Shown: positions 24,943-33,215 of the stretch, one piece after another
Position numbering within the stretch: position 1 is the first letter of the stretch
How the letters are laid out: the number at the start of each line of letters is the position of its first letter
Assembly (NCBI GenBank): GCA_022538095.1
Contig: JAKYXN010000005.1
Span: 1-64,000, forward strand
Source: Puniceicoccaceae bacterium K14
Lineage (GTDB): Bacteria; Verrucomicrobiota; Verrucomicrobiia; Opitutales; Opitutaceae
Direction of reading: 5' to 3'
Length of the DNA stretch: 64,000 bases
Notes under the pieces: generated by a model
Told to the model about the DNA's origin: nothing
Database searches by the model: none
Seen by the model: only the letters and a program-made list of their open reading frames with translations
Position numbers and translations under genes: made by a program

Positions 24943-27081
24943 TTATTCGATTCCAATTTCTTTAAGGAACGGCTCTAGCGAACGCTTTCGGCCCAGGAAT
25001 CGCTCAATAGATTCGTCTATCGGCCTAGAGCCACCCGGAGCAAAAATTTCATCGCGCAAACGACGTCCAACTTCTTTATTCATTAGACCGCCTGGAGCTT
25101 CCTCGAACACGGTTATCATATCAGAGGCAATTGCATCAGCCCAAGCGTATCCATAATAACCGGCATCATATCCCATCAAATGGCCAAAATATGCCACAAA
25201 TGTCGTACCATCCGGAACTGGCAATAAAGTGTCGCTAATTATTTCATTAGATAATTCGACGACATCTAAATTGTTCTCCGAATTCACTTTGCTGTGCAAT
25301 GTCAAGTCCAGCAAACCAAAGGACAACTGGCGGCGATAAAAACTGCCAATGGTCGCCAAACGAGCCTCTTTCATTCTTTCTAGAATATCTCCTGGTATTG
25401 TCTTGCTAGAGTCTCTGTAATCAAAGGCAAAACGATCTAAGACGTCCTTGTCCGAAATCCATCTTTCCAATACCTGAGAAGGAGCTTCTACAAAATCACG
25501 CGGAACACTGGTTCCCGAAAAACGACTGTACTTCGCATCGGTCAAAATAGAATGAAGAGCATGCCCAAATTCGTGAAACAACGTCTCGACTTCATTATGA
25601 GAGAGCAATGAAGGCGTCTCGCCTTGTGGAGTTGGGAAATTACAGATCAAAGCAACCGTTGGACGCTGGTACTTGCCGTTTTCTAAAAGCTTCCCATCAA
25701 TCAATCCAAACTGAGCAAAGTGGTTGTACTTTCCTTCACGGGGGAACATATCAAGATAAACCAAACCGAGCGGCTCTTCCGTATCGGAATCAGAAATAAG
25801 ATGAAGCGTTAAATCATCTATCCACTTGTAAGGCGGCTCTACCTCTTGAATCGTCAAACCAAAGCAATGTTCGTATATATCGAACATCCCTTGCAATGTT
25901 TGCTCATATGGGAAATATACCCGTAGCTCCTCTGTATCCACAGTGTATTTTTCCTTTTTCAAGAGATTGCTGTAGTAGCGCCAATCCCACAACTCAAACG
26001 CAACATCCAGATCACCCGTATCCGCCGCTTTAAGCTTCTGAAATTCAGCAATCTCAGCTTCCAATTTCGGCTGCAATCCTTCTGCAAGATCTTTAACGAA
26101 AGACAAAGCTATATCCCCTGTCTTTGCCATTTTAGGCTCAGTCTTGTAATCAGCCCATGTCGCATAGCCGAGTTTCTTCGCAATCGTATCCCTCAATTCA
26201 ACGATCTCTTGTAGCAAGCTTGCGTTCGTTTCCGCAGCGAGCGTATACCTTGCCATCTTCATCGCCTTACGTGTTTCTTCAATCTTACAATTTTGCATGA
26301 CAGCGACGAAATGGTATGTCACGTTTGCCATAACACTGTATTCATCATCTCCTGTCTTAACACTTTCTTGGCTAAGAAAAGATTCGGGAACGCCCTCTAA
26401 TTCCGCTGCGTTGAAAACAAGTGTTTTCTTTGCCGCAGAAATATTGCTCTGAAAATCGGTCGTCAAACTACTTAACTTCACACGTAACTCTTCGACTTCT
26501 TCTCTTTCCTTCTTCGATAGGTGCAGCCCTGCTCGACGATAGTCTCTTAACGTCTCCTCAAACAGCTTTGCATCCTCGCCCTCAAGTTTTGGATTTGTAT
26601 CCGCAAATGCCTTAACAGCTTGATAGACATCTTCCCGATAATCCAAACCAACAGCCCACTCATCAAAAACCTTTATCATTTCCTTGCCGACCGCGCGCAT
26701 TTCAGAGCTTTGATTTGTCTCCTTACTTAGGTAGATGCGACTCGCGACTCGCATCGACTCGGCTCCGATATGATCCAAAGCGACTATAGTATTATAAAAG
26801 GTCACCTCCTCAGGATTTAAATCACCAATAGCATCCAAAGATTTATTGGCCTGCACAATCGCTTCCTCCATAGATTTCTTGACCGCTTCGGGGGTTGTTT
26901 CAAATGGCGGTAACGACAATACAGACCCAAAGGATTCTGCCTTGTTCTTGAAAGAAGAAAGTCCCAACGGTGCAGACACATCCTGCTCGGCTTTAGATGT
27001 TGAAACACAAAAAAGCCCGGCGAGCAAAATGCTCAAAGCCAGGCTTAAGAAGTTTCGGATAGGTCGATTGTTACTATACAT
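24943..27081 (-). CDS. Exported M3-family oligopeptidase
   Basis: The 712-residue product has a signal peptide (LSLALSILLAGLFCVSTSKA) and the M3 peptidase fold. The zinc motif HEFGH lies near residue 500 in VETLFHEFGHALHSIL, followed by the family segments YSRFSGTSVPRDFVEAPSQVLERW and MGYDAGYYGYAWADAIASDM. M3 enzymes (oligopeptidase A, dipeptidyl carboxypeptidase) cut short peptides. With a signal peptide it would work in the periplasm and generate fragments for the OppABCDF importer encoded directly downstream. It is the first gene of that operon. Confidence 0.93.
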   Translation of the reverse strand: MYSNNRPIRNFLSLALSILLAGLFCVSTSKAEQDVSAPLGLSSFKNKAESFGSVLSLPPFETTPEAVKKSMEEAIVQANKSLDAIGDLNPEEVTFYNTIVALDHIGAESMRVASRIYLSKETNQSSEMRAVGKEMIKVFDEWAVGLDYREDVYQAVKAFADTNPKLEGEDAKLFEETLRDYRRAGLHLSKKEREEVEELRVKLSSLTTDFQSNISAAKKTLVFNAAELEGVPESFLSQESVKTGDDEYSVMANVTYHFVAVMQNCKIEETRKAMKMARYTLAAETNASLLQEIVELRDTIAKKLGYATWADYKTEPKMAKTGDIALSFVKDLAEGLQPKLEAEIAEFQKLKAADTGDLDVAFELWDWRYYSNLLKKEKYTVDTEELRVYFPYEQTLQGMFDIYEHCFGLTIQEVEPPYKWIDDLTLHLISDSDTEEPLGLVYLDMFPREGKYNHFAQFGLIDGKLLENGKYQRPTVALICNFPTPQGETPSLLSHNEVETLFHEFGHALHSILTDAKYSRFSGTSVPRDFVEAPSQVLERWISDKDVLDRFAFDYRDSSKTIPGDILERMKEARLATIGSFYRRQLSFGLLDLTLHSKVNSENNLDVVELSNEIISDTLLPVPDGTTFVAYFGHLMGYDAGYYGYAWADAIASDMITVFEEAPGGLMNKEVGRRLRDEIFAPGGSRPIDESIERFLGRKRSLEPFLKEIGIE

Positions 27082-27489
27082 TATAAATTCTATGGATTGG
27101 TTCTATCGGTAAATAGGAAACGAAGTTCAGCAGAATTATTATTCAAAAAATTTCATCTAATCAAGAACTGCTGATTAGTCTCTTCTCAAGAATAAATGTT
27201 CAAGCTTAACTGTGGCTATTCACTAAAGGAAACGCTGCTCGAGACTTTTCCAAAGCTCACTAGTTTTTAAAACCACCAGTGCCCCAGAAATAGCAAAAGC
27301 CCGGCCTCCCTAACAGACCGGGCTTTCCCCAAACAACATAATAACAAAATATATGAAAGTGCATTTCTGCAATCACACTACCAGTAATGAACATCGTACT
27401 CTAAGGGCCTGCAAACAAAACCTAGGTATTTTCATCCAAAACTGTGTCATTTACCATTAATTGATAAGAGCTTCGCTAAATATTAACGA
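27082..27489. other. Non-coding region upstream of the peptide operon
   Basis: The 408-base stretch holds no convincing gene. It should contain the promoter of the M3-opp operon in its left part (27082-27290, AT-rich) and the terminator of the mscS gene at 27295-27326. No tRNA or known RNA is recognisable. Confidence 0.6.
27295..27326 (-). terminator. Rho-independent terminator downstream of mscS-like gene
   Basis: Stem arms AAAGCCCGG (27296-27304) and CCGGGCTTT (27318-27326) enclose a 13-base loop. Read on the minus strand the second arm ends in CTTTT. It lies about 165 bases past the stop of the MscS-family gene and before the M3 gene, so it probably separates the two units. The short U-run makes it a moderate-strength call. 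Confidence 0.6.
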
Positions 27490-28755
27490 TCAAGACTTTG
27501 AACTCAATCCGCTAGCGATATTTTCAGCGATTTGCCCGTCAAAATGAACCGTATTTGTGGGAAACGCGATAGATGATCCGCGTGCCTCCACGAGCTTCAT
27601 GATTTTGATATTTACCCTCTGTCTCACGTCCATGTGCTCCAACCATTTGGTCGTCTTAGTAAAATAGTAAACAAGGATCTGCAAAGCGCTCTCTCCAAAA
27701 TCCGTAAAGTTGACCAAAATAAAATCTTGGTTCACACCCTCGTCATCCCGCAACATTTGACGCAAGTCCTCTACCAAGCCTTCCATATTCTCCGGTGACG
27801 TACTGTAAGTTACTCCAATGTACTGCTTAACCCGTCGCTTGGGCATCCGCGACCAGTTCTCGATGATCTCATTGGCCATTACTTTATTCGGAATCGTCAT
27901 AACAGTTTTCGACCAAGTGCGCACCTTAGTAGAACGTAGCCCAATTTCCTCTACATCCCCATCGACCTTGTTCCCAATCTGAATCCAATCTCCCACTTTA
28001 AAAGGTCGATCCGCCACGATCGAAACTGATCCAAAGAAATTTCCGAGCGATTCCTGGGCAGCCAACGCTACCGCCAAACCACCGATTCCCAGACCAGCGA
28101 GCAAAGAACTGATCGAGTAACCCAAATTCTGAGCCACCATTAGTACCGCAATCACGATCAAAAATGCGCGTGTCACCTTCTTTATGAGAGGTATGAAATG
28201 GTACACGCCCATGTCGCGGTTGCGCGTCACATCCAACATCGCCTCTGCGAGCACATCAACAACCCGCAAGACGCCCCAAAAAACAACCACCATGCTCGAT
28301 GCCTGAAACATGCGAAGAACGAATACATCCACACCTTCGCTGAAACTCAGAACACTCAACGACAAAAACAGCCCGAATAAAAACACCAACCACCCGAGCG
28401 GAACCCCAATGGCAGGCACCATGTGATCGTCAAATTCCCAAGCAGTCTTTTTCGCAATACGATGCAACCAATTAGAAAACAGCAGACTGACGATTTTTCG
28501 AGCGATGTAAGCGCCCAGCAAAATTGCGAAACTCAAGACCAAGCGGCTAGAGGAATTATCCCCCATATCGATATCAATAAAGTCAGCAACCCGCCCAATT
28601 GTATCCTCTTTTATCTTAGAAAAATCCGATCCGACCTCCTCAAACTCAGCGCTGTTAGGCGCAGCCTCCTTAGCCTCATCGATCTCCTGAGCATAAATTG
28701 GCAAGATCGCCAAGTACATCAACGCCACGGCAAAAAATCGGGATAATAAACGCAT
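27490..28755 (-). CDS. MscS-family mechanosensitive channel
   Basis: The 421-residue product has a signal peptide (MRLLSRFFAVALMYLAILPIYA), a short periplasmic region, and helices at about residues 70-90, 120-145 and 195-210. The pore-lining third helix has the Gly/Ala pattern LLAGLGIGGLAVALAAQESLGNFFGSV, followed by the beta domain with DRPFKVGDWIQIG and GDVEEIGLRSTKVRTWSKTVMTIPN. This is the MscS signature. It opens under membrane tension to release solutes on osmotic downshock. It appears to be a single-gene unit. Confidence 0.92.
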   Translation of the reverse strand: MRLLSRFFAVALMYLAILPIYAQEIDEAKEAAPNSAEFEEVGSDFSKIKEDTIGRVADFIDIDMGDNSSSRLVLSFAILLGAYIARKIVSLLFSNWLHRIAKKTAWEFDDHMVPAIGVPLGWLVFLFGLFLSLSVLSFSEGVDVFVLRMFQASSMVVVFWGVLRVVDVLAEAMLDVTRNRDMGVYHFIPLIKKVTRAFLIVIAVLMVAQNLGYSISSLLAGLGIGGLAVALAAQESLGNFFGSVSIVADRPFKVGDWIQIGNKVDGDVEEIGLRSTKVRTWSKTVMTIPNKVMANEIIENWSRMPKRRVKQYIGVTYSTSPENMEGLVEDLRQMLRDDEGVNQDFILVNFTDFGESALQILVYYFTKTTKWLEHMDVRQRVNIKIMKLVEARGSSIAFPTNTVHFDGQIAENIASGLSSKS

Positions 28756-28910
28756 GATCTGATAAAACTGCTCCCGTTCCCCTTGGCAACTCTTCTGCCT
28801 CTTGAGTCAAGATTTCCCGTTAGGGTCCCCAGAATCAATTCCACAAAAAATTTCGCTGCCCCATACTTTCTTGTAAGAATTCTACTCCACCCATTGTCTA
28901 TTTAGGCTGA

Positions 28911-29417
28911 ATGAAGAGCCAAGCAGAGCAAAACAAAGTCTTCAAGGAGTGGATAAATTCCTACAAAGGACTCCTTTTTAAGATAACGAAAAGTTACGCT
29001 CGTACGCTTCACGATCAAGATGACCTTTTCCAAGAAATTTCTCTCAAGCTTTGGAAATCTATCCCAAAATTCAAGGGAAATTCCTCAGCATCCACTTGGA
29101 TTTACCGAGTGAGCCTCAATGCCGCCAACACATGGGCACTGAAAGAATCTAAGCGAACAACTCGCAGCGAGACTCTTAATGAAGCCACTCATATCCTCGC
29201 TCAAGGGTCAGAAAAACCGAACCCACGCGTTGAATGGCTTTACGAGCAAATCAACAAACTCGACCCAATCGATCGTAGCCTAACGCTCATGATGTTTGAC
29301 GGTTTCTCTTATGCCGACATCGCTGCAATACTCGGCATAAGCGAAAGTAATGTAGGCGTCAAACTGTACCGTATCAAAAAACAAATCACAAAACTATCGG
29401 AGAACCTAAGCCAATGA
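28911..29417 (+). CDS. ECF sigma factor (RpoE-like)
   Basis: The 168-residue product has region 2 (LLFKITKSYARTLHDQDDLFQEISLKLWKS, then FKGNSSASTWIYRVSLNAANTW) and region 4 (LTLMMFDGFSYADIAAILGISESNVGVKLYRIKKQI). Length and spacing are ordinary for an ECF sigma factor. Its stop overlaps the start of a four-helix membrane protein by the ATGA arrangement at 29414-29417, the usual layout for a sigma and its regulator. The group resembles sigma factors of Bacteroidota and Verrucomicrobiota that pair with small membrane proteins. Confidence 0.92.
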   Translation: MKSQAEQNKVFKEWINSYKGLLFKITKSYARTLHDQDDLFQEISLKLWKSIPKFKGNSSASTWIYRVSLNAANTWALKESKRTTRSETLNEATHILAQGSEKPNPRVEWLYEQINKLDPIDRSLTLMMFDGFSYADIAAILGISESNVGVKLYRIKKQITKLSENLSQ

Positions 29418-30034
29418 AATTCGAAGATCTACAATGCATTTGGGATTCTCAAAACGAAGAAACCGTATTCGCTTTTGATCAAGCGACTCTCAATCGTGAA
29501 GTCCAATCCAAGCACGCAAAACTCAGACGCAAGCTACTAATTCGAGACAGTATCGAAATCACAGCAGGGTTTTTATGCGTCGCAGTTTTTACTACAGCAG
29601 GAATCTACCGCGCAACTCAATCTCTCTTAAGCGGGATCCCTCTCTTTCTAGCAGCCACTTTGATCCTCTTTGTTTGCCTTTGCTTCTTCAGGGGACGCAA
29701 AGAACAAAAACTGATAGAAACACAGTTCGATGACTCCTTAATCGGTGAAATCGACAAAGTCATCGCACAACTAAACTACCAAGCAAAGTTCCTCAAATCG
29801 GTTCTTTGGTGGTATCTTCTTCCCTGTGGCGCTGCAGCGATGCTAGCAAACTTCAGCCTCTATAACAAAAATGGGTCAATTAAAGATCACCTTGAGTACT
29901 TCGTACTCTTGGTCGTTCTCTACAGCTTCATCTACTGGCTAAACCAAAGAGCTGTAACCAAAAAAATCCTACCCAAAAAACAAAGCTTGGAATCGCTTCG
30001 ATCAAAGCTTACCGATCCAAACAACTACCAATAA
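29414..30034 (+). CDS. Four-helix membrane protein, probable partner of the ECF sigma factor
   Basis: The 206-residue product has a cytoplasmic N-terminal part of about 45 residues (MKFEDLQCIWDSQNEE...), then four predicted membrane helices at about residues 48-68, 72-93, 125-147 and 158-175, and a basic C-terminal tail. The start overlaps the sigma gene stop (ATGA), which implies coupled translation. No zinc anti-sigma HxxxC motif is visible, so if it is an anti-sigma factor it is not of the ZAS type. I know no named family; the role is inferred from position. Confidence 0.7.
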   Translation: MKFEDLQCIWDSQNEETVFAFDQATLNREVQSKHAKLRRKLLIRDSIEITAGFLCVAVFTTAGIYRATQSLLSGIPLFLAATLILFVCLCFFRGRKEQKLIETQFDDSLIGEIDKVIAQLNYQAKFLKSVLWWYLLPCGAAAMLANFSLYNKNGSIKDHLEYFVLLVVLYSFIYWLNQRAVTKKILPKKQSLESLRSKLTDPNNYQ

Positions 30035-30098
30035 TCAACCGTTCGTGTGAATTAGCATTCATTCTCGGTTCTAAAATTGCCCTCGCCATTACCCCAAA

Positions 30099-30126
30099 GG
30101 GCCAGTCCCCTTTCGAAGACTGGCCC
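30099..30126. terminator. Bidirectional terminator between convergent genes
   Basis: The arms GGGCCAGTC and GACTGGCCC pair perfectly over 9 bp around a ten-base loop. Flanking sequence is ACCCTGTTTT on the plus side and CTTTGGGG on the minus side. It lies between the sigma/membrane pair (plus) and the Hsp20 genes (minus), where a shared terminator is expected. Confidence 0.7.
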
Positions 30127-30165
30127 ACCCTGTTTTCCCTCAACTATACCTATGAAAATTGATAC

Positions 30166-30558
30166 CTACGATACCTTGATCGAACGCGGCTGTTTTTCCG
30201 CCTTCTTCGCAAGCGCTAACTCCAGCACTCCGTTTTCCACGGACGCCTCGATTTGCTCTTGGTCTACTTCCTCGCCCAAGGAAAGCGTCAGAGAATAACC
30301 CGAAACAGTGCCACCGCTCAAACGCTTCCAATCCTTCGACGCAGTTGAAACGCGTTCCCCGGAAATTTTTAAATTTCCATCTTCCACGACTACATTCACG
30401 CCCGAACGCGGAACACCTGGCAGTTCCACGACCACCTTGTAGGATTCCTTCTCTTCAGAAATCTTGTAAGCAGGGCGAGTCGCTACGTTTTTGCGAGCAG
30501 ACGACTCTGTGCTGCAAACAGTTGAATTTTCGTTTTTTTGTAGATTTGTAGATGCCAT
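30166..30558 (-). CDS. Hsp20/alpha-crystallin small heat-shock protein
   Basis: The 130-residue product has an alpha-crystallin domain at about residues 30-125: YKVVVELPGVPRSGVNVVVEDGNLKISGERV and the end signature VENGVLELALAKK. The N-terminal arm is short and Asn/Ser-rich. These ATP-independent holdases form oligomers and keep unfolding proteins soluble in the cytoplasm. It follows a second Hsp20 gene by 41 bases, and both are probably on one message. The C-terminal IxI/V-type tail appears as SIKVS. Confidence 0.9.
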   Translation of the reverse strand: MASTNLQKNENSTVCSTESSARKNVATRPAYKISEEKESYKVVVELPGVPRSGVNVVVEDGNLKISGERVSTASKDWKRLSGGTVSGYSLTLSLGEEVDQEQIEASVENGVLELALAKKAEKQPRSIKVS

Positions 30559-30599
30559 TGTATGTGTTTCCTTTCTGTAAATTAATATTTTTCTGATCG

Positions 30600-31031
30600 T
30601 TAGTTTGCATCGCGAACTTCCACGCGACGGGCTTTTGCTTTCGCCTGCTTCGGGAATGTGAGTCTCAACACCCCGTCTTCGAGCGCCGCAGAAATGTCCT
30701 CCTCAGCCACATCCTCCGGCACTTTGACACTTAGTCGGATGCTGCTATCGGCGCTTTTTCGTTTCGCCTCCAAAGACAGGACTCCTTTTTCAATTTCTAA
30801 GGAGACGTCAGATGCCTTAACTCCTGGAAGATCAAATTGGGCGACAAACGCTTCTTCGCTATCGTACCAGCTTAGATTTTTCGGATACTGCCGAGCAGCG
30901 TCCTCAAAAACTTTAGAGCTTCCCCATGTCGGCAATTGACCAAATAAAACGTTTAGCTCCTTCTCGATATCCCTCAAAGGGGAACCGGAAAAAATATTTT
31001 GGCGATAGTTAACTGGATTAATGTATTTCAT
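30600..31031 (-). CDS. Hsp20/alpha-crystallin small heat-shock protein
   Basis: The 143-residue product has a longer N-terminal arm (PLRDIEKELNVLFGQLPTW) and an alpha-crystallin domain with FVAQFDLPGVKASDVSLEIEKGVLSLEAKRK and the closing signature LEDGVLRLTFPKQ. It differs clearly from its downstream neighbour in the arm and loop, so the pair may form mixed oligomers or handle different clients. It is the first gene of the pair. The upstream 280 bases show no CIRCE element; a large inverted repeat at 31145-31217 lies further up. Confidence 0.9.
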   Translation of the reverse strand: MKYINPVNYRQNIFSGSPLRDIEKELNVLFGQLPTWGSSKVFEDAARQYPKNLSWYDSEEAFVAQFDLPGVKASDVSLEIEKGVLSLEAKRKSADSSIRLSVKVPEDVAEEDISAALEDGVLRLTFPKQAKAKARRVEVRDAN

Positions 31032-31144
31032 AATTCTTTGTTTTTTATTTTCTGTGTTAATCGTTTAGGTTTACGACATTATTGCACATTTAATACCAAT
31101 GCCTTAAATTATTTATACTATTGTTATTCATATACTTAACAAAA

Positions 31145-31217
31145 AGCCACCAAACAATAAGAGCCATAATGTCCCATAATAAGATATAATATTTAGGGAC
31201 AAATTGAATGGTGGCTC
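31145..31217. repeat. Imperfect 72-base inverted repeat with alternative arms
   Basis: AGCCACC (31145-31151) pairs with GGTGGCT (31210-31216), CAAT (31155-31158) with ATTG (31203-31206), and TGTCCC (31170-31175) with GGGACA (31196-31201). GAGCCA (31161-31166) can instead pair with TGGCTC (31212-31217), so two folds compete. The AT-rich loop contains TATAAT (31185-31190). It lies between the divergent Hsp20 and C-S lyase genes. It may be a regulatory structure or a small mobile-element relic; no ORF is inside. Confidence 0.5.
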
Positions 31218-31326
31218 ATTCCAATAAATCAAAACATCAACCCATCGCTTTCAGCCGATGACGTAGAAATTTCGCGTAAGAGATTGGACAAACGAGCAGG
31301 ATTCTCTCTCTCTTTTGGCAAGCATC

Positions 31327-32484
31327 ATGAGTATAGAAACAAAGAGCATTTTCGACGAGGTCCCCCAACGCTACCAAACCGATAGCCAAAAGTGGCAAAA
31401 ATATGAAGGTCAGGATATCCTACCGATGTGGGTCGCCGATATGGACTTCAAAGCGCCAGCTCCGGTTTTAGACGCCCTCCATGAGCGCATTGACCACGGC
31501 ATTTTTGGCTATGCCCGACCAGAAAAAAGCACGGTTGATGCAGTCCTCGAAATGCTCGAGCGCAACTACAATTGGAAAGTACAAAAGGAATGGCTCGTCT
31601 GGCTGCCAGGCTTGGTCGTTGGTCTCAACGTCGCTTCGAATGCTTTCCTCGCTCCCGGTGAAAGTGTTTTAACAAACACACCGATTTATCCACCTTTCAT
31701 GCTTGGGCCCAAATTTCAAAGCCGAGCCGTCTCCAAGGCTCCAATGGTCCTAGATGGAGGCCGCTGGGTAATTGATTGGGATGCTATGGAAAAGGCCATC
31801 ACTCCGGATACCAAACTTTTCCTTTTGTGTAATCCACACAACCCCTGTGCTCGCGTCTTCGACCGCTCAGAACTCGAGAGCATCCTCGAATTCTGCGAAA
31901 AGCACGATCTTCTATGCTGCTCCGATGAAATCCATTGCGAGCTCTTACTCGATGGACGCAAGCATACCCCTATCGCAACTCTCTCAGAAGACGCCTCCAA
32001 GCGTGTTTTCACATTTATAGCTCCTAGCAAAACTTACAACCTTGCCGGCCTCGGATGCTCGATCGCAATTATCCCAGACGCATCGCTAAGGAATCGCTTC
32101 AACGCTGCGACACGTGGAATCGTTGCTGAAGTGAATAATCTTGGCTACACAGCATGCGAAGCTGCTTACCGTCATGGAGACCAATGGCGAAACGAGCTTC
32201 TTGATTACCTCGCAGGGAATCGCGATCTAATTCACAACTTCATCAAAAACGAAACGCCGCAAGCGAGCGTTTACCAACACGAAGCCACTTACCTCTCTTG
32301 GATTAATGTAGAGAAGCTCGGTCTCGCCGATCCCGTCGCCCATTTCGAATCGCACGGACTCGGGCTATCCGATGGTTCATTCTTCGGAGACAAGAATCAC
32401 GTGCGGATGAACTTCGGCTGCCCTCGATCAACTCTGCAAGAAGGCTTAAATCGATTCAAGAAAGCGATCGAATCTATTTCTTAA
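31327..32484 (+). CDS. PatB/MalY-type PLP-dependent C-S lyase (aminotransferase class I/II)
   Basis: ATG 31327 is preferred to the in-frame TTG at 31315. The 385-residue product is a fold-type I PLP enzyme of the MalY/PatB branch: it opens DEVPQRYQTDSQKWQKY, followed by LPMWVADMDFKAPAPVLDAL, GIFGYARP, LLCNPHNPCARVFDRSEL, and CSDEIHCELLL; the PLP-binding Lys is in FIAPSKTYNLAGLGCS. PatB-type enzymes cleave cystathionine or cysteine to thiol or sulfide, pyruvate and ammonia. It may work with the transsulfuration enzyme encoded at 39-40.6 kb, but they are not linked. Confidence 0.9.
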   Translation: MSIETKSIFDEVPQRYQTDSQKWQKYEGQDILPMWVADMDFKAPAPVLDALHERIDHGIFGYARPEKSTVDAVLEMLERNYNWKVQKEWLVWLPGLVVGLNVASNAFLAPGESVLTNTPIYPPFMLGPKFQSRAVSKAPMVLDGGRWVIDWDAMEKAITPDTKLFLLCNPHNPCARVFDRSELESILEFCEKHDLLCCSDEIHCELLLDGRKHTPIATLSEDASKRVFTFIAPSKTYNLAGLGCSIAIIPDASLRNRFNAATRGIVAEVNNLGYTACEAAYRHGDQWRNELLDYLAGNRDLIHNFIKNETPQASVYQHEATYLSWINVEKLGLADPVAHFESHGLGLSDGSFFGDKNHVRMNFGCPRSTLQEGLNRFKKAIESIS

Positions 32485-32495
32485 AAGTATCCATA

Positions 32496-33215
32496 ATGTG
32501 CGGACGATTCACACTTAAAAAGAAACCTGTAGAAATCGAGGAAGCCGAGTGCAGGCCAGCCCTGCATAGCGTAAGCAAATGGAAAGCCCGCTTCAACATC
32601 GCTCCGGCGCAAAAGGCCTTAGTCGTTCGACAAAGCCATTCGAGTAATCTATCAACGGAAATCAGTTATCTCAGATGGGGGCTGATTCCCAGTTGGTCAA
32701 AATCAGCCGACTCTGCACCGCTTATCAATGCCCAAGCCGATACATTGGCAGAGAATCCCAACTTTAAGTCGGCTTATCAGAAACGGCGCTGCTTGATACC
32801 CGCCGACGGTTTCTACGAATGGAAACGTAATCAACGCAACAACCAACCATATTACTTTCAGCTCGAAGACGAAGCACCGTTTTACATGGCAGGCCTTTGG
32901 GAAAGCTGGCTCGACTCGAATGGAAACGAGCTAGAAAGTTTCACTATTATCACTACGCAAGCGAACTCACTCTTGAGCAAGTACCACGAGCAAATGCCTG
33001 TCATTTTAGGAGCAGACAAAAAGCAAGAATGGCTCGGAGGTGTAAATTCACCCTTAGCTCAAAACCTGGTAGACAACTTGCTTACGCCTTATCCAGCACG
33101 GAAGATGAAAACGCATCCCGTAAGTCAGAAAGTAAACAATACTCTGTTAGACGACGCTTCTTGCATCGACAAAGCGTCACCAGAGCCGACGACTCAACTC
33201 GATCTGGGATTCTGA
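32496..33215 (+). CDS. SRAP-domain abasic-site processing protein (HMCES/YedK family)
   Basis: The 239-residue product begins MCGRFTLKKK, where Cys2 is the active residue after removal of Met1 and forms a covalent thiazolidine link to abasic sites in single-stranded DNA. Other SRAP landmarks are FNIAPAQKALVVR, LRWGLIPSWSK, NAQADTLAENP, CLIPADGFYEWK and ANSLLSKYHEQMPVIL, containing the catalytic Glu and His. It protects abasic sites from breakage during replication. It begins 12 bases after the C-S lyase stop, and its last 22 bases overlap the convergent glycosyltransferase-like gene. Confidence 0.93.
   Translation: MCGRFTLKKKPVEIEEAECRPALHSVSKWKARFNIAPAQKALVVRQSHSSNLSTEISYLRWGLIPSWSKSADSAPLINAQADTLAENPNFKSAYQKRRCLIPADGFYEWKRNQRNNQPYYFQLEDEAPFYMAGLWESWLDSNGNELESFTIITTQANSLLSKYHEQMPVILGADKKQEWLGGVNSPLAQNLVDNLLTPYPARKMKTHPVSQKVNNTLLDDASCIDKASPEPTTQLDLGF

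Noticed and set aside
27010-27050. GCCCGG / CCAGGC pairing inside the M3 gene start
   Set aside because: It is part of the signal peptide coding sequence, imperfect, and not followed by a T-run.
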